Positions 51,607 through 59,652 of a DNA stretch of 64,000 nt are shown here, one piece after another. The first letter of the stretch is position 1. The number at the start of each line of letters is the position of its first letter. Source of the stretch: Bifidobacterium leontopitheci. GTDB lineage: Bacteria; Actinomycetota; Actinomycetes; Actinomycetales; Bifidobacteriaceae. The DNA is taken from contig NZ_WBVT01000009.1 of assembly GCF_009193355.1 (NCBI RefSeq), forward strand, positions 1 through 64,000. The letters run 5' to 3'. A program made the translations under genes and the position numbers. Under the pieces are notes generated by a model. That model searched no databases. It had not been told where the DNA came from and was given only the letters and a program-made list of their open reading frames with translations.

Positions 51607-53694
51607 TCAGTCCGCATCATCATCCAGCCGCACGATCGCATCGCACCACAGCGCGGCAAGTTCGTCGTCATGCGTGACCACCAGCACCGCGCGGCCGGCG
51701 TCCGCCACCTGCCGCAGCAGCGCGCCGACCTGCATCATGTGCCGCCGGTCCAGACCGCTCGTCGGCTCGTCCAGCATGATGAGCTCCTTGCCGCACATCA
51801 GCGCCGACGCGATGGCCAGCCGCTGCTTCTGCCCGCCAGACAGGCTCATCGGATGCCGGTCCGCCAGCTTCAGCAGGTCAAGGCCTGCCAGGATCTTGTC
51901 GCAACGGCGGCGTGTGGCATCGGCATCGCCCGCTATGCCCGCGTCCGCGCTCGCGCCCAGCAGCACCTCTTCACGCACGCTGTCGGCGAACAGCTGGTAG
52001 TTCACGTCCTGCATCACCAGGAACCCCGCACGGGTCAGCTCGCCGGCGCGTGCCGGCCGGCCATGCAGCAGCACGCGCCCGTCAAGCGGGCGTTCCAAAC
52101 CGCATAAGGTGCGCAGCAACGTGGTTTTGCCGGCGCCGTTGCGGCCCATCAGGCCGGTGATGCGCCCGGCGGCCAGCTGCAGGTCGGGGATTGCGCGGGT
52201 GAATGTCGCGCCGGAGTGGCTGCGGACGGCATCTCGTCGGCCGCCGTGGCCGGCGTTGTGCCCGTTCTCGCTGCCGACGCCGGCGGTAGGGTCGGTGGCG
52301 TTCTGGCGGGCGTTCGGCCCGTTCTCACTGCCGGCGTCACAGTCATAGTTGGCAGTCTGTGCTGTGACACCGTTGTTGCTGCCATTGCGATTGCGCCGGC
52401 TTCCAGGCCGGTGCCTGCGGCGGCCGTGCCCGATGATGAGCCCGTCCGTAGCGATCACGATGTCGCCGATCGGCAGACCGCTGCCGGCCGAGCCGCTGGA
52501 GAGGGCCTCTTCCGCATCAATTTCCGCGGCGGGCCGTCCCGTTGCGCCGCCGAAAGCCCTCGAGCCGCCCGAACGGGGACCATCCTCGGCGTCATGGGTC
52601 GGTTTTTGGCTTGCTGTGGAGCCTATTCCGGAATAGGCGGGCATGGGCTCCGGTAGCGGCGATTCAGCGGGACGCGGCATTATTGGAATTCCGCCGTTTT
52701 CAGCGCCTCGATCGTCGCGAATATCGGCGGATACTTCAGCCGACGCCCGCCTGCTCCGGAATAGGCTCCGAAACAGGCCATTTTGCCCATGTGGTTGCCT
52801 GCGTAGCTGCCCGCAGGGCGCGTCGGCGCGACGGTCCTGCCCCGCATTCGTTTCGCAAAGAGCCTCCCGCGGCACCTCGCCGACGCTCAATTCGGCGACC
52901 CGGCGGCGATACGGCTCCATATCGAGCGCACGCAGCCCCATTTCGGCCAGCTGCCCGCCGCTCAGTGCGTGGAATTGCGCGGCCGTGTACTCGGCGGCGA
53001 CACGCCCCGCCTCGAACACCACATACCGGTCCACCAGGTCGGCGCACCAGGCAAGCCGATGCTCGGCGATCATCACGGTCACGCCGTCCGCCTTGAGCCG
53101 GGCGACCATATCATGCAGGCCGCGCATCGCCTCCGCGTCGAGGTTGCTTGTCGGCTCGTCCATGACCATGATCCGCGGCACGGGCATCGTCGCGGCGGCC
53201 ACGGCGAGCCGCTGCTGCTGGCCGCCGGACAGCGTGAACACAGGCCGGTCCAGCAGCGGCCCGAGCTCGAACCGCCGCGCGACCTCGGCAAGCCGCGTGC
53301 GGATCCGCTGCGGTTGCCAGCCGAGGTTCTCGCAGGCGAACGCCATCTCTGAGGTCGTGTCCGCGTTGAAATACTGGGTTTTCGGATTCTGGAACACGCT
53401 GCCGGCGAGCGGCACGAGCGCGTCGACCGTCACCTGGTCGCCGCGCAGTCCGCCGACCTCGCGCAATCCGGTGAGCGGACCTTCGTAGAACTCGGGGATC
53501 AGGCCGTTGAGCAGTCGCGTCACCGTCGTCTTGCCGCAGCCGCTTTGCCCGCATAGCATGACCACTTCGCCCGCGCGCACGGTGAGGGTGACGTGATTCA
53601 GTGCCGTTGCGGTCGTATCGTGCGCAGTGCCTGCGGAGTTTTCCGTCGCCTGATATTCGAACGAGCAGTCGCGCAATTCGATGATGTCGCTCAC
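51607..53694 (-). CDS. ECF-type transporter, fused double ATPase with long linker
   Basis: A 695-residue cytoplasmic protein with two ATPase domains, equal to EcfA1 and EcfA2 in one chain. Domain 1 (about 1-260) has GQSGCGKT (49-56), signature LSGGQQQR and IMVMDEPTSNLD. Domain 2 (about 475-695) has GRNGAGKT with K523, LSGGQKQR and ELIMLDEPTSGLD. The linker (about 265-470) is low complexity, and residues about 309-359 are encoded by a 152-bp inverted-repeat element. The GTG start overlaps the EcfT stop by four bases and has GGAGG seven bases upstream. It powers the adjacent EcfT/EcfS proteins. Confidence 0.9.
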   Translation of the reverse strand: MSDIIELRDCSFEYQATENSAGTAHDTTATALNHVTLTVRAGEVVMLCGQSGCGKTTVTRLLNGLIPEFYEGPLTGLREVGGLRGDQVTVDALVPLAGSVFQNPKTQYFNADTTSEMAFACENLGWQPQRIRTRLAEVARRFELGPLLDRPVFTLSGGQQQRLAVAAATMPVPRIMVMDEPTSNLDAEAMRGLHDMVARLKADGVTVMIAEHRLAWCADLVDRYVVFEAGRVAAEYTAAQFHALSGGQLAEMGLRALDMEPYRRRVAELSVGEVPREALCETNAGQDRRADAPCGQLRRQPHGQNGLFRSLFRSRRASAEVSADIRDDRGAENGGIPIMPRPAESPLPEPMPAYSGIGSTASQKPTHDAEDGPRSGGSRAFGGATGRPAAEIDAEEALSSGSAGSGLPIGDIVIATDGLIIGHGRRRHRPGSRRNRNGSNNGVTAQTANYDCDAGSENGPNARQNATDPTAGVGSENGHNAGHGGRRDAVRSHSGATFTRAIPDLQLAAGRITGLMGRNGAGKTTLLRTLCGLERPLDGRVLLHGRPARAGELTRAGFLVMQDVNYQLFADSVREEVLLGASADAGIAGDADATRRRCDKILAGLDLLKLADRHPMSLSGGQKQRLAIASALMCGKELIMLDEPTSGLDRRHMMQVGALLRQVADAGRAVLVVTHDDELAALWCDAIVRLDDDAD
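52618..52769. repeat. 152-bp inverted-repeat element inside the ECF ATPase gene
   Basis: The left arm GGAGCCTATTCCGGAATAGG (52618) and right arm CTCCGGAATAGGCTCC (ending 52769) match at 23 of 25 positions over their full 25 bases. The interior has ATTGGAATTCCGCCGTTTTC. The ORF stays open through it. Confidence 0.8.
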
Positions 53695-54692
53695 AGCACA
53701 CCTCCGATTCCCAGTGCGAGCGGCAGCGTGCACACCGCCATCGCCGCCCAGTCGAACCATCGCATCCGAATCTCGATCATGCTGGTGTGCCGGCCGGGCA
53801 GTCCGAGGCCTTTGGTCAGCGCGGCCGCCGACAGGTCGCGCGAGACGATCGTCGCGTTCATCAGCAGCGGCACGATGACGAATTCCAGGGTCTGCACGGG
53901 ATGGCGCAGCACGCCCAGCCGGCCGGATGCGATGCCGCGCAACGCCATCGCGTCGCGGATGGAACGGTAGTCGCGCGCGATTGTCGGGAAGAAGCGGATC
54001 ACCACCATGCAGGGGATCGTCACCGATTCCGGCACCCGCATCCGTCGCATCGCGCAGACGAACTCGCTCACCCGCGTGGTCGTGAACGCGTATGCGCCGG
54101 TGATCAGGCAGGGCATCATCATGCGCAGGCCGACCGAGAACAGGCCGACGACGTGCAGCCAGACGGGCAGGGCGTCGGCCGTGGTCGCCGCGGCGGCGCC
54201 GGCGTTGGCGGTTGCGGTTGCGCTCGCGCCGCCCGTCGAGCCGGAGCCGGAGAGCGACGCGGCCCCCGACCACAGTCCCAGCGCCAGCAGCACGATGTAC
54301 AGCGCGCCCAGACGCAGCGCCGCCCGCCATCGGCCGGCGACGGCCAGCGGCACGAGGCACAGCGCCACGAGCAGCGCCTCGGCGCGCGTGCTCACGTGGA
54401 AGAACAGCAGCAGGTTCGCCGCCAGCAGCAGGTACAGTTTGGCCCGCGGATCGAGCGCGAGCGTGCGGTTGGGGTGGAACGACGATGCGACGACAGGCGA
54501 TGCTGTGTGGGCTGCCGGCGGCATCACATCGCCTGCCGCAGTCGTTGCGTTGGCTGCAGGCGCCGCGTTTCCCACGCCCGTCATGCCAGGCGTCTTCTCC
54601 TGCCGGCCGGACTGTCCTGGCAATCCGTCGCGTGCGCCCGGCGAGGCCGGCTCGCGCCGCCCCTTGGCCAACGTGTTGCCGTCAGAGCTCAT
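53691..54692 (-). CDS. ECF-type transporter, transmembrane T component
   Basis: A 333-residue EcfT-like protein. A disordered N-terminal extension (about 1-75) precedes FHPNRTLALDPRAKLYLLL, the usual family opening. Membrane helices follow, then two short coupling stretches, AMALRGI and AAALTKGLGLPGR, which correspond to the Ala-Arg-Gly-type motifs that contact the ATPases. The ATG overlaps the stop of the S-component gene by one base. Together with the S and A genes it forms a dedicated (group I) ECF transporter operon. Confidence 0.85.
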   Translation of the reverse strand: MSSDGNTLAKGRREPASPGARDGLPGQSGRQEKTPGMTGVGNAAPAANATTAAGDVMPPAAHTASPVVASSFHPNRTLALDPRAKLYLLLAANLLLFFHVSTRAEALLVALCLVPLAVAGRWRAALRLGALYIVLLALGLWSGAASLSGSGSTGGASATATANAGAAAATTADALPVWLHVVGLFSVGLRMMMPCLITGAYAFTTTRVSEFVCAMRRMRVPESVTIPCMVVIRFFPTIARDYRSIRDAMALRGIASGRLGVLRHPVQTLEFVIVPLLMNATIVSRDLSAAALTKGLGLPGRHTSMIEIRMRWFDWAAMAVCTLPLALGIGGVL

Positions 54693-55330
54693 CAGGCGAT
54701 GCCGGCCTTGGCGAAGTGCTTCGCGCACAGCCGCTGGCCGAACCAGCCGCCGATGAGCGCGAACACCAGGATCGCCGCCATCGACAGAAAGAACGTGCCG
54801 GTGTTGATCTGCGCGAACACGCCGTCGATGTACGCCGCATCCTTGCCGTGCGCCTTGAGGCTCGCCACGTAGGCGTCCTTCATGAACCACAGCGGCAGGA
54901 TCGGGCCGGTGAGCCCGTACGAGAACACCACATAGCTGACGAGCAGCAGCGCGCGGCTGCGGTATCGGCCGGCGCGCGCGATGAGGTCGGCGGCCAGCGG
55001 GAACACGATGCTCGCGATGAACGACAGCACGAAATGCCCGGAGACGAACAGGAACAGTCCCACGACCATGCCCATGATGGTGATGCCGCCGAATTTGCCC
55101 ACGCGCGCCGCCATGAGCATGAACACGCTGCCGCTGATCAGCGCCGCGACGGCCGGCAGCAGGATCGAGCCGAATCCGGCGAGCGTCAGTGTGCTGACCA
55201 GCGTGGCGACGGCGACGAGCGCAAAATACAGCGCAGAGAACACGCCGATGGTGATGAGGTTGGGGATGGTCAGGCCGTGGCGGGGGCGCGCGGTGGACGT
55301 GGCGGGGCTTGGCTGGGTGTTGCTGGTCAT
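54692..55330 (-). CDS. ECF-type transporter, S component (MptD-like)
   Basis: A 212-residue membrane protein with about six helices, starting after a polar N-terminus. Segments such as LITIGVFSALYFALVAVATL and GKFGGITIMGMVVGLFLFVSGH resemble the MptD family of putative ECF substrate-binding components, whose ligand is not established to my knowledge. I chose the ATG at 55330; the frame extends to 55384. Gene order S-T-A on one strand with overlaps indicates one operon. A downstream ZinT-like gene hints at a metal-linked substrate, but this is only inference. Confidence 0.8.
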   Translation of the reverse strand: MTSNTQPSPATSTARPRHGLTIPNLITIGVFSALYFALVAVATLVSTLTLAGFGSILLPAVAALISGSVFMLMAARVGKFGGITIMGMVVGLFLFVSGHFVLSFIASIVFPLAADLIARAGRYRSRALLLVSYVVFSYGLTGPILPLWFMKDAYVASLKAHGKDAAYIDGVFAQINTGTFFLSMAAILVFALIGGWFGQRLCAKHFAKAGIA

Positions 55331-55577
55331 TGGGGGACGGCTCCGTTTCGTGGGGGTCGTTATGGATGTAGTCTGGGCAGACACAGCGCAGCCGCAGTAT
55401 GGACACAGTGCGAACGCGCCTTGCAGCTCGGTGCTCGTTTCAATGTATCGGCCTCGACGGCAAAAGGCAATAGTTTGCGGCGATACTCCGTATTCTTAGG
55501 TTCCCGGTGTGGCGGCTCCGAGGCGCGCGTAGAGTGTGCAGTCCGGTAAAAGCCCGGTTTTCCGGGGATTGCCAGAT

Positions 55578-55634
55578 ACGAGAAAAGCCCGGCGGTTGGG
55601 CCGGGCTTTTCTTTGAGAGAGAAGAGAAGAAGGG
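55578..55634 (-). ncRNA. candidate CU-rich small RNA, copy 3
   Basis: Minus strand: -10-like CATAAT (55645-55640), then TGAACCCCTTCTTCTCTTC, then the stem AAAGCCCGGCCC/GCCGGGCTTTT followed by TCTCG. The same 5' block and terminator as copies 1 and 2. The rest of 55331-55805 shows nothing else recognisable. Confidence 0.5.
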
Positions 55635-55805
55635 GTTCAATTATGTGCGGCCTTGCGGTCGTAAGAACGATTTAACAGGACGTTTCATGGGAAGACATGG
55701 CAATTACCTGAAAAAATCATGAGAATATTAACTTCGTTAAGCAAAAAATTTCGCCACCGAACATCCCCGCCCGTCTTCTTCCGTGGTGCTCCTACAGTGG
55801 AAACC

Positions 55806-57389
55806 ATGTCTTGCACCACTATTCTCATCGGAAAAGAAGCCAGCAACACCGGCGCGACCATCATCGCCCGCGACGACGATTCCGGCTCCGGCCGCTACGA
55901 CCCGAAGCGGTTCGTCGCCGTCCGCCCCGAAGACCAGCCGCGCCACTATGTGAGCGTGCTCAGCCACGTTGCCATCGACCTTCCGGACGACCCGTGCCGC
56001 TACAGCATCGTGCCGAACGTCCTCAACAACCGCGGCATCCTCGCGGAGGCCGGCGCCAGCGAGCGCAACGTGGCGATGAGCGCCACCGAGACCATCGCCG
56101 TCAACGAGCGCGTGCTCGCCGCCGACCCGCTCGTCGAGCTCGTGCCCGCCCACGGCCAGCCGGGCGATGACGACTACAAGCCCGAGGTCCCTGGCGGCAT
56201 CGGCGAGGAGGACATCATCACGCTCGTCCTGCCGTACGTGCATACGGCCCGTGAAGGCGTCGCCCGGCTTGGCGGGCTGCTTGAGCGGTACGGCACGTAC
56301 GAGTCGAACGGCGTGATCATCTCCGACGTGGACGAGATCTGGTATGTCGAGACGATCGGCGGCCACCATTGGATCGCCCGCCGCGTGCCCGACGACTGCT
56401 ACGCGACCATCCCCAACCAGCTGGGCATCGACGACTTCGACATGTCGGACGCGTTCGGCGCGCAACGCTACTTCATGTGCAGCGCCGACCTGCGCGAGTT
56501 CATCGACGGCCATCACCTCGACCGCGGCATGGGCCAGGCCTCTGCCGCCGAGGGCCGGATCGCGCCCTGGCAGCTGCCGGACCACTTCAACCCGCGCACG
56601 GTGTTCGGCTCCACTTCGCCGCGCGACCACATCTACAACACGCCGCGCGCCTGGTACATGCAGCGCCATCTTAACCCCAGCGAGGACTGGGATTCGCCGG
56701 CCGCCCGCTACACGCCGTCCTCCGACGACATCCCGTGGTGCCGTGTGCCGGAGAACAAGGTGACCATCGAGGACGTGGATTTCCTGCTCGGCTCGCACTT
56801 CGAGGACACGCCGTACGACCCGTACGGCACGCTCGGCACGCCCGAGTCGCGCCACCGCTACCGCCCGATCGGCGTGAACCGCACCGGCCACATGGTTGCG
56901 ATCGAGCTGCGCCCGGACGTTCCCGATGCCGCCCGCGCGGTCATGTGGATCTCGTACGGTTCCGGCGTGTTCACCACGGCCGCGCCGTTCTACGCGAACG
57001 TCGACGACACGCCCGCCTACCTGCGCGACACCACGCCGACCGTCTCGACCGACAACCTGTACTGGACGAACCGGCTGATCGCGGTCATCGCCGACGCGCA
57101 CTGGTATGAGACGGCGAACGCGATCGGCGCGTACGTCGAGCAGGTGCGTGCGTATGGTCACCGGCTGGTCGAGCAGACGGACACCGCGGTGGCAGCCGCC
57201 GGTGACGTAGCCGCCGGTGACGCAGCCGCAACGGACGGCCGTCCGGCGACGGCGTTGCTCGCCGAGGCGAACGAGCGGATGGCCGACTTCCTGCGCGAGC
57301 GTACGTCGAAGCTGCTCGACCGCGTGGTCTACGACGGCAGCAACCACATGAACAACGCCTTCGCGATGTCCGACCGCTGGGTCGCCTGA
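55806..57389 (+). CDS. pepD: C69-family dipeptidase
   Basis: A 527-residue cytoplasmic dipeptidase of the Ntn-hydrolase type. It begins MSCTTILIGKEASN, with Cys3 as the expected catalytic nucleophile, and has the family segments DGSTIIARDDD-like (ATIIARDDDSGSG) and NNRGILAEAGASERNVAMSATET. The frame upstream of 55806 (from 55719) is AT-rich and not conserved-looking. The Thr/Ala-rich stretch at about 475-490 is probably a loop. The peptide-binding lipoprotein gene follows on the same strand, consistent with peptide use. Confidence 0.9.
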   Translation: MSCTTILIGKEASNTGATIIARDDDSGSGRYDPKRFVAVRPEDQPRHYVSVLSHVAIDLPDDPCRYSIVPNVLNNRGILAEAGASERNVAMSATETIAVNERVLAADPLVELVPAHGQPGDDDYKPEVPGGIGEEDIITLVLPYVHTAREGVARLGGLLERYGTYESNGVIISDVDEIWYVETIGGHHWIARRVPDDCYATIPNQLGIDDFDMSDAFGAQRYFMCSADLREFIDGHHLDRGMGQASAAEGRIAPWQLPDHFNPRTVFGSTSPRDHIYNTPRAWYMQRHLNPSEDWDSPAARYTPSSDDIPWCRVPENKVTIEDVDFLLGSHFEDTPYDPYGTLGTPESRHRYRPIGVNRTGHMVAIELRPDVPDAARAVMWISYGSGVFTTAAPFYANVDDTPAYLRDTTPTVSTDNLYWTNRLIAVIADAHWYETANAIGAYVEQVRAYGHRLVEQTDTAVAAAGDVAAGDAAATDGRPATALLAEANERMADFLRERTSKLLDRVVYDGSNHMNNAFAMSDRWVA

Positions 57390-57450
57390 CGCGGCAGCAT
57401 GCTCTCCTGACGCGGCAGCGCGCTCTCCGTGCGCATTGTCTTCTTCTGTT

Positions 57451-57549
57451 GTCACAGCGGGTACCTACCCGCTGTGACGTGAGCCACGGAACTGTTGCGA
57501 TTACTGGGATTTCACTGTTGCGTCACAGCGGGTGCCTACCCGCTGTGAC
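57451..57549. repeat. two-armed palindromic element, family B copy 3
   Basis: A 99-bp element: GTCACAGCGGGTACCTACCC...GTGAC hairpins around the core CTGTTGCGATTACTGGGATT. Confidence 0.8.
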
Positions 57550-57724
57550 AGGGGGACGGTCAGACGGCGGTCCGCCGGTCCTCTCGCCACCCCGCCTCCA
57601 TCCTCATTCCACAATCCGTCTCACGACGTGGTCACGTCGCCGAATGCGGAACATCACACCGTTATATTGCGTGACTTAAGAACGCCGGAATGGAGAGCCG
57701 GCGGGGAACAGAGAGAGGATTGCC

Positions 57725-59359
57725 ATGAATCTCAAGAAACGTATCATCGCGAGCGCCGCCGCCGTGTGCGCGGCCGCGATGCTGCTGTCCGGCTGCGGCA
57801 GCTCCAACACCACCAACAGCGCCACCGGCGAGGACTCGGTCATCTCGTACGCGTCCATCGAGCCGAAAAGCAAGCTGATCCCCGGCGACACCAACGAGAC
57901 GCCGGCCGCGATCGTGCTGCGCGAACTCTTCTCCGGCCTGGTCTCCTACAACCAGGACGGCTCCACGGCCAACGAGGTCGCCAAGTCCATCACCGCCAAC
58001 GACGACTCCAGCCAGTACACGATCGAACTGAACTCCGGCTGGAAGTTCACCGACGGCACGCCGGTCACCGCCGAATCGTTCGCCAAGGCGTGGAGCTACA
58101 CCGCGAACGCGACGAACGCCCAGATCGCCTCGTCGTTCTTCTCCTCGATCAAGGGCTACGACGACCTGCAGAAGAAGGGCGTCGACAAGAACGCGCAGCT
58201 GTCCGGCATCGACGTGCAGAGCGACACCAAGATGGTCGTCACGCTCAACGCCCCGAACTCCACGTTCCCGACCATGCTCGGCTACACCGCGTACATGCCG
58301 CTGCCCGAGTCCTTCTACAAGGACCCGTCCGCGTTCGGCGAGCACCCGGTCGGCAACGGCCCCTACAAGTTCGACTCGTGGGAGCACAACAAGTACATCA
58401 AGATCTCGCGCAACAAGGACTACAAGGGCCCGCGCAAGGTGAAGAACGCCGGCATCGAATACCGCGTCTACACCGACACCGCGGCCGCCTACGCCGACGT
58501 GCAGGCCGGCAACCTCGACCTGAGCGGCGTGCCCGCCAACGCGATGAAGACCTTCCAGACCGACTCCAACGTCAAGGCGTACAGCCAGCCCGGCTCGAGT
58601 ATCATGTTCTTCACGATCCCCGAGCGTCTTGAGCACTTCGGCCGCAACAAGGAAGGCAACCTGCGTCGCCAGGCCCTGTCCATGGCCATCAACCGCGCGC
58701 AGATCGCCAAGAAGATCTTCAACGGCACCCGCACCCCGGCCGTCGACTTCATCGCGCCGTCCATCCCCGGCTACACCGACCAGCTCAAGGGCAAGACCGT
58801 GTTCGAGTACAACCCGGACGAGGCCAAGAAGCTGTGGGACGAGGCCAACAAGATCTCGCCGTGGACCGGTCCGCTGACCTTCACGTACAGCGCCGACCAG
58901 TCGGGCTACAAGGAGACCGCCGAGGCGATCGTCAACTTCTGGAGCCAGGCGTTCGGCGTCGAGACCAAGACCGTCATCGTGCCGACGTTCACCGAGATGG
59001 CCGAGCAGATGGACACCCGCAAGACCAGCACGCCGTACATGATGGGCTGGTCCGCCGACTACCCGGCCGCTGACGACTACCTCGTGCAGCTGTACGACTC
59101 GTCCACCGCCGACGGCAAGGGCGCGAACTACGGCGACTACAAGAACCCGGAGTTCGACGCGTTCATGGACAAGGCGCTCGCCTCGTCCGACTCCGAGACC
59201 GCGAACAAGTACTACCACGAGGGCGAGGAGATCCTCACGCAGGAGCTGCCGAACGTCCCGCTGTTCTACATGAACGCGATCGCCGTCTCCACGCCGAACC
59301 TCAAGAACGTCAAGTTCGGCTACGACAACGTGCCGCTGCTCGACCAGATCCAGAAGTGA
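57725..59359 (+). CDS. ABC transporter substrate-binding lipoprotein, oligopeptide type
   Basis: A 544-residue extracytoplasmic binding protein of family 5 (OppA-like). Lipobox LSGC with lipidated Cys24; typical segments NSGWKFTDGTPVTAESFAKAW, NLRRQALSMAINR and MGWSADYPAADDYL. Likely binds oligopeptides for an Opp-type importer, whose permease and ATPase genes are not in this window. A close paralogue is encoded at 62174-63811. GAGAGAGG precedes the ATG. Confidence 0.93.
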   Translation: MNLKKRIIASAAAVCAAAMLLSGCGSSNTTNSATGEDSVISYASIEPKSKLIPGDTNETPAAIVLRELFSGLVSYNQDGSTANEVAKSITANDDSSQYTIELNSGWKFTDGTPVTAESFAKAWSYTANATNAQIASSFFSSIKGYDDLQKKGVDKNAQLSGIDVQSDTKMVVTLNAPNSTFPTMLGYTAYMPLPESFYKDPSAFGEHPVGNGPYKFDSWEHNKYIKISRNKDYKGPRKVKNAGIEYRVYTDTAAAYADVQAGNLDLSGVPANAMKTFQTDSNVKAYSQPGSSIMFFTIPERLEHFGRNKEGNLRRQALSMAINRAQIAKKIFNGTRTPAVDFIAPSIPGYTDQLKGKTVFEYNPDEAKKLWDEANKISPWTGPLTFTYSADQSGYKETAEAIVNFWSQAFGVETKTVIVPTFTEMAEQMDTRKTSTPYMMGWSADYPAADDYLVQLYDSSTADGKGANYGDYKNPEFDAFMDKALASSDSETANKYYHEGEEILTQELPNVPLFYMNAIAVSTPNLKNVKFGYDNVPLLDQIQK

Positions 59360-59403
59360 CATTCTGAATCGGCGGTAGTGCCGATACAGTAGTGCCGATA
59401 CGG

Positions 59404-59455
59404 CAAGGGGCGGGGTCCGCAAGTTGGTTGCGGACCCCGCCCCTTGTGTTGTTGT
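59404..59455 (+). terminator. intrinsic terminator after the binding-protein gene
   Basis: CAAGGGGCGGGGTCCGCAA pairs perfectly with TTGCGGACCCCGCCCCTTG, followed by TGTTGTTGTT. Confidence 0.85.
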
Positions 59456-59487
59456 TGCGTGTGTCGTGTGTTGCGTTCCGCAGTCTC

Positions 59488-59585
59488 GTCACAGCGGGTA
59501 CCCACCCGCTGTGACGGCACCGCGGAATCGTTGCGATTATTGGGGTTTCGTTGTTGTGTCACAGCGGGTAGGTACCCGCTGTGAC
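59488..59585. repeat. two-armed palindromic element, family B copy 4
   Basis: A 98-bp element: GTCACAGCGGGTACCCACCC...GTGAC hairpins around the core CGTTGCGATTATTGGGGTTT. Confidence 0.8.
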
Positions 59586-59652
59586 ACAGAGCGTCACGCA
59601 TGGTGTGTTGCGCTGCGTCATGCGATCACCGTGCGTCACGCGACCGCAATCG

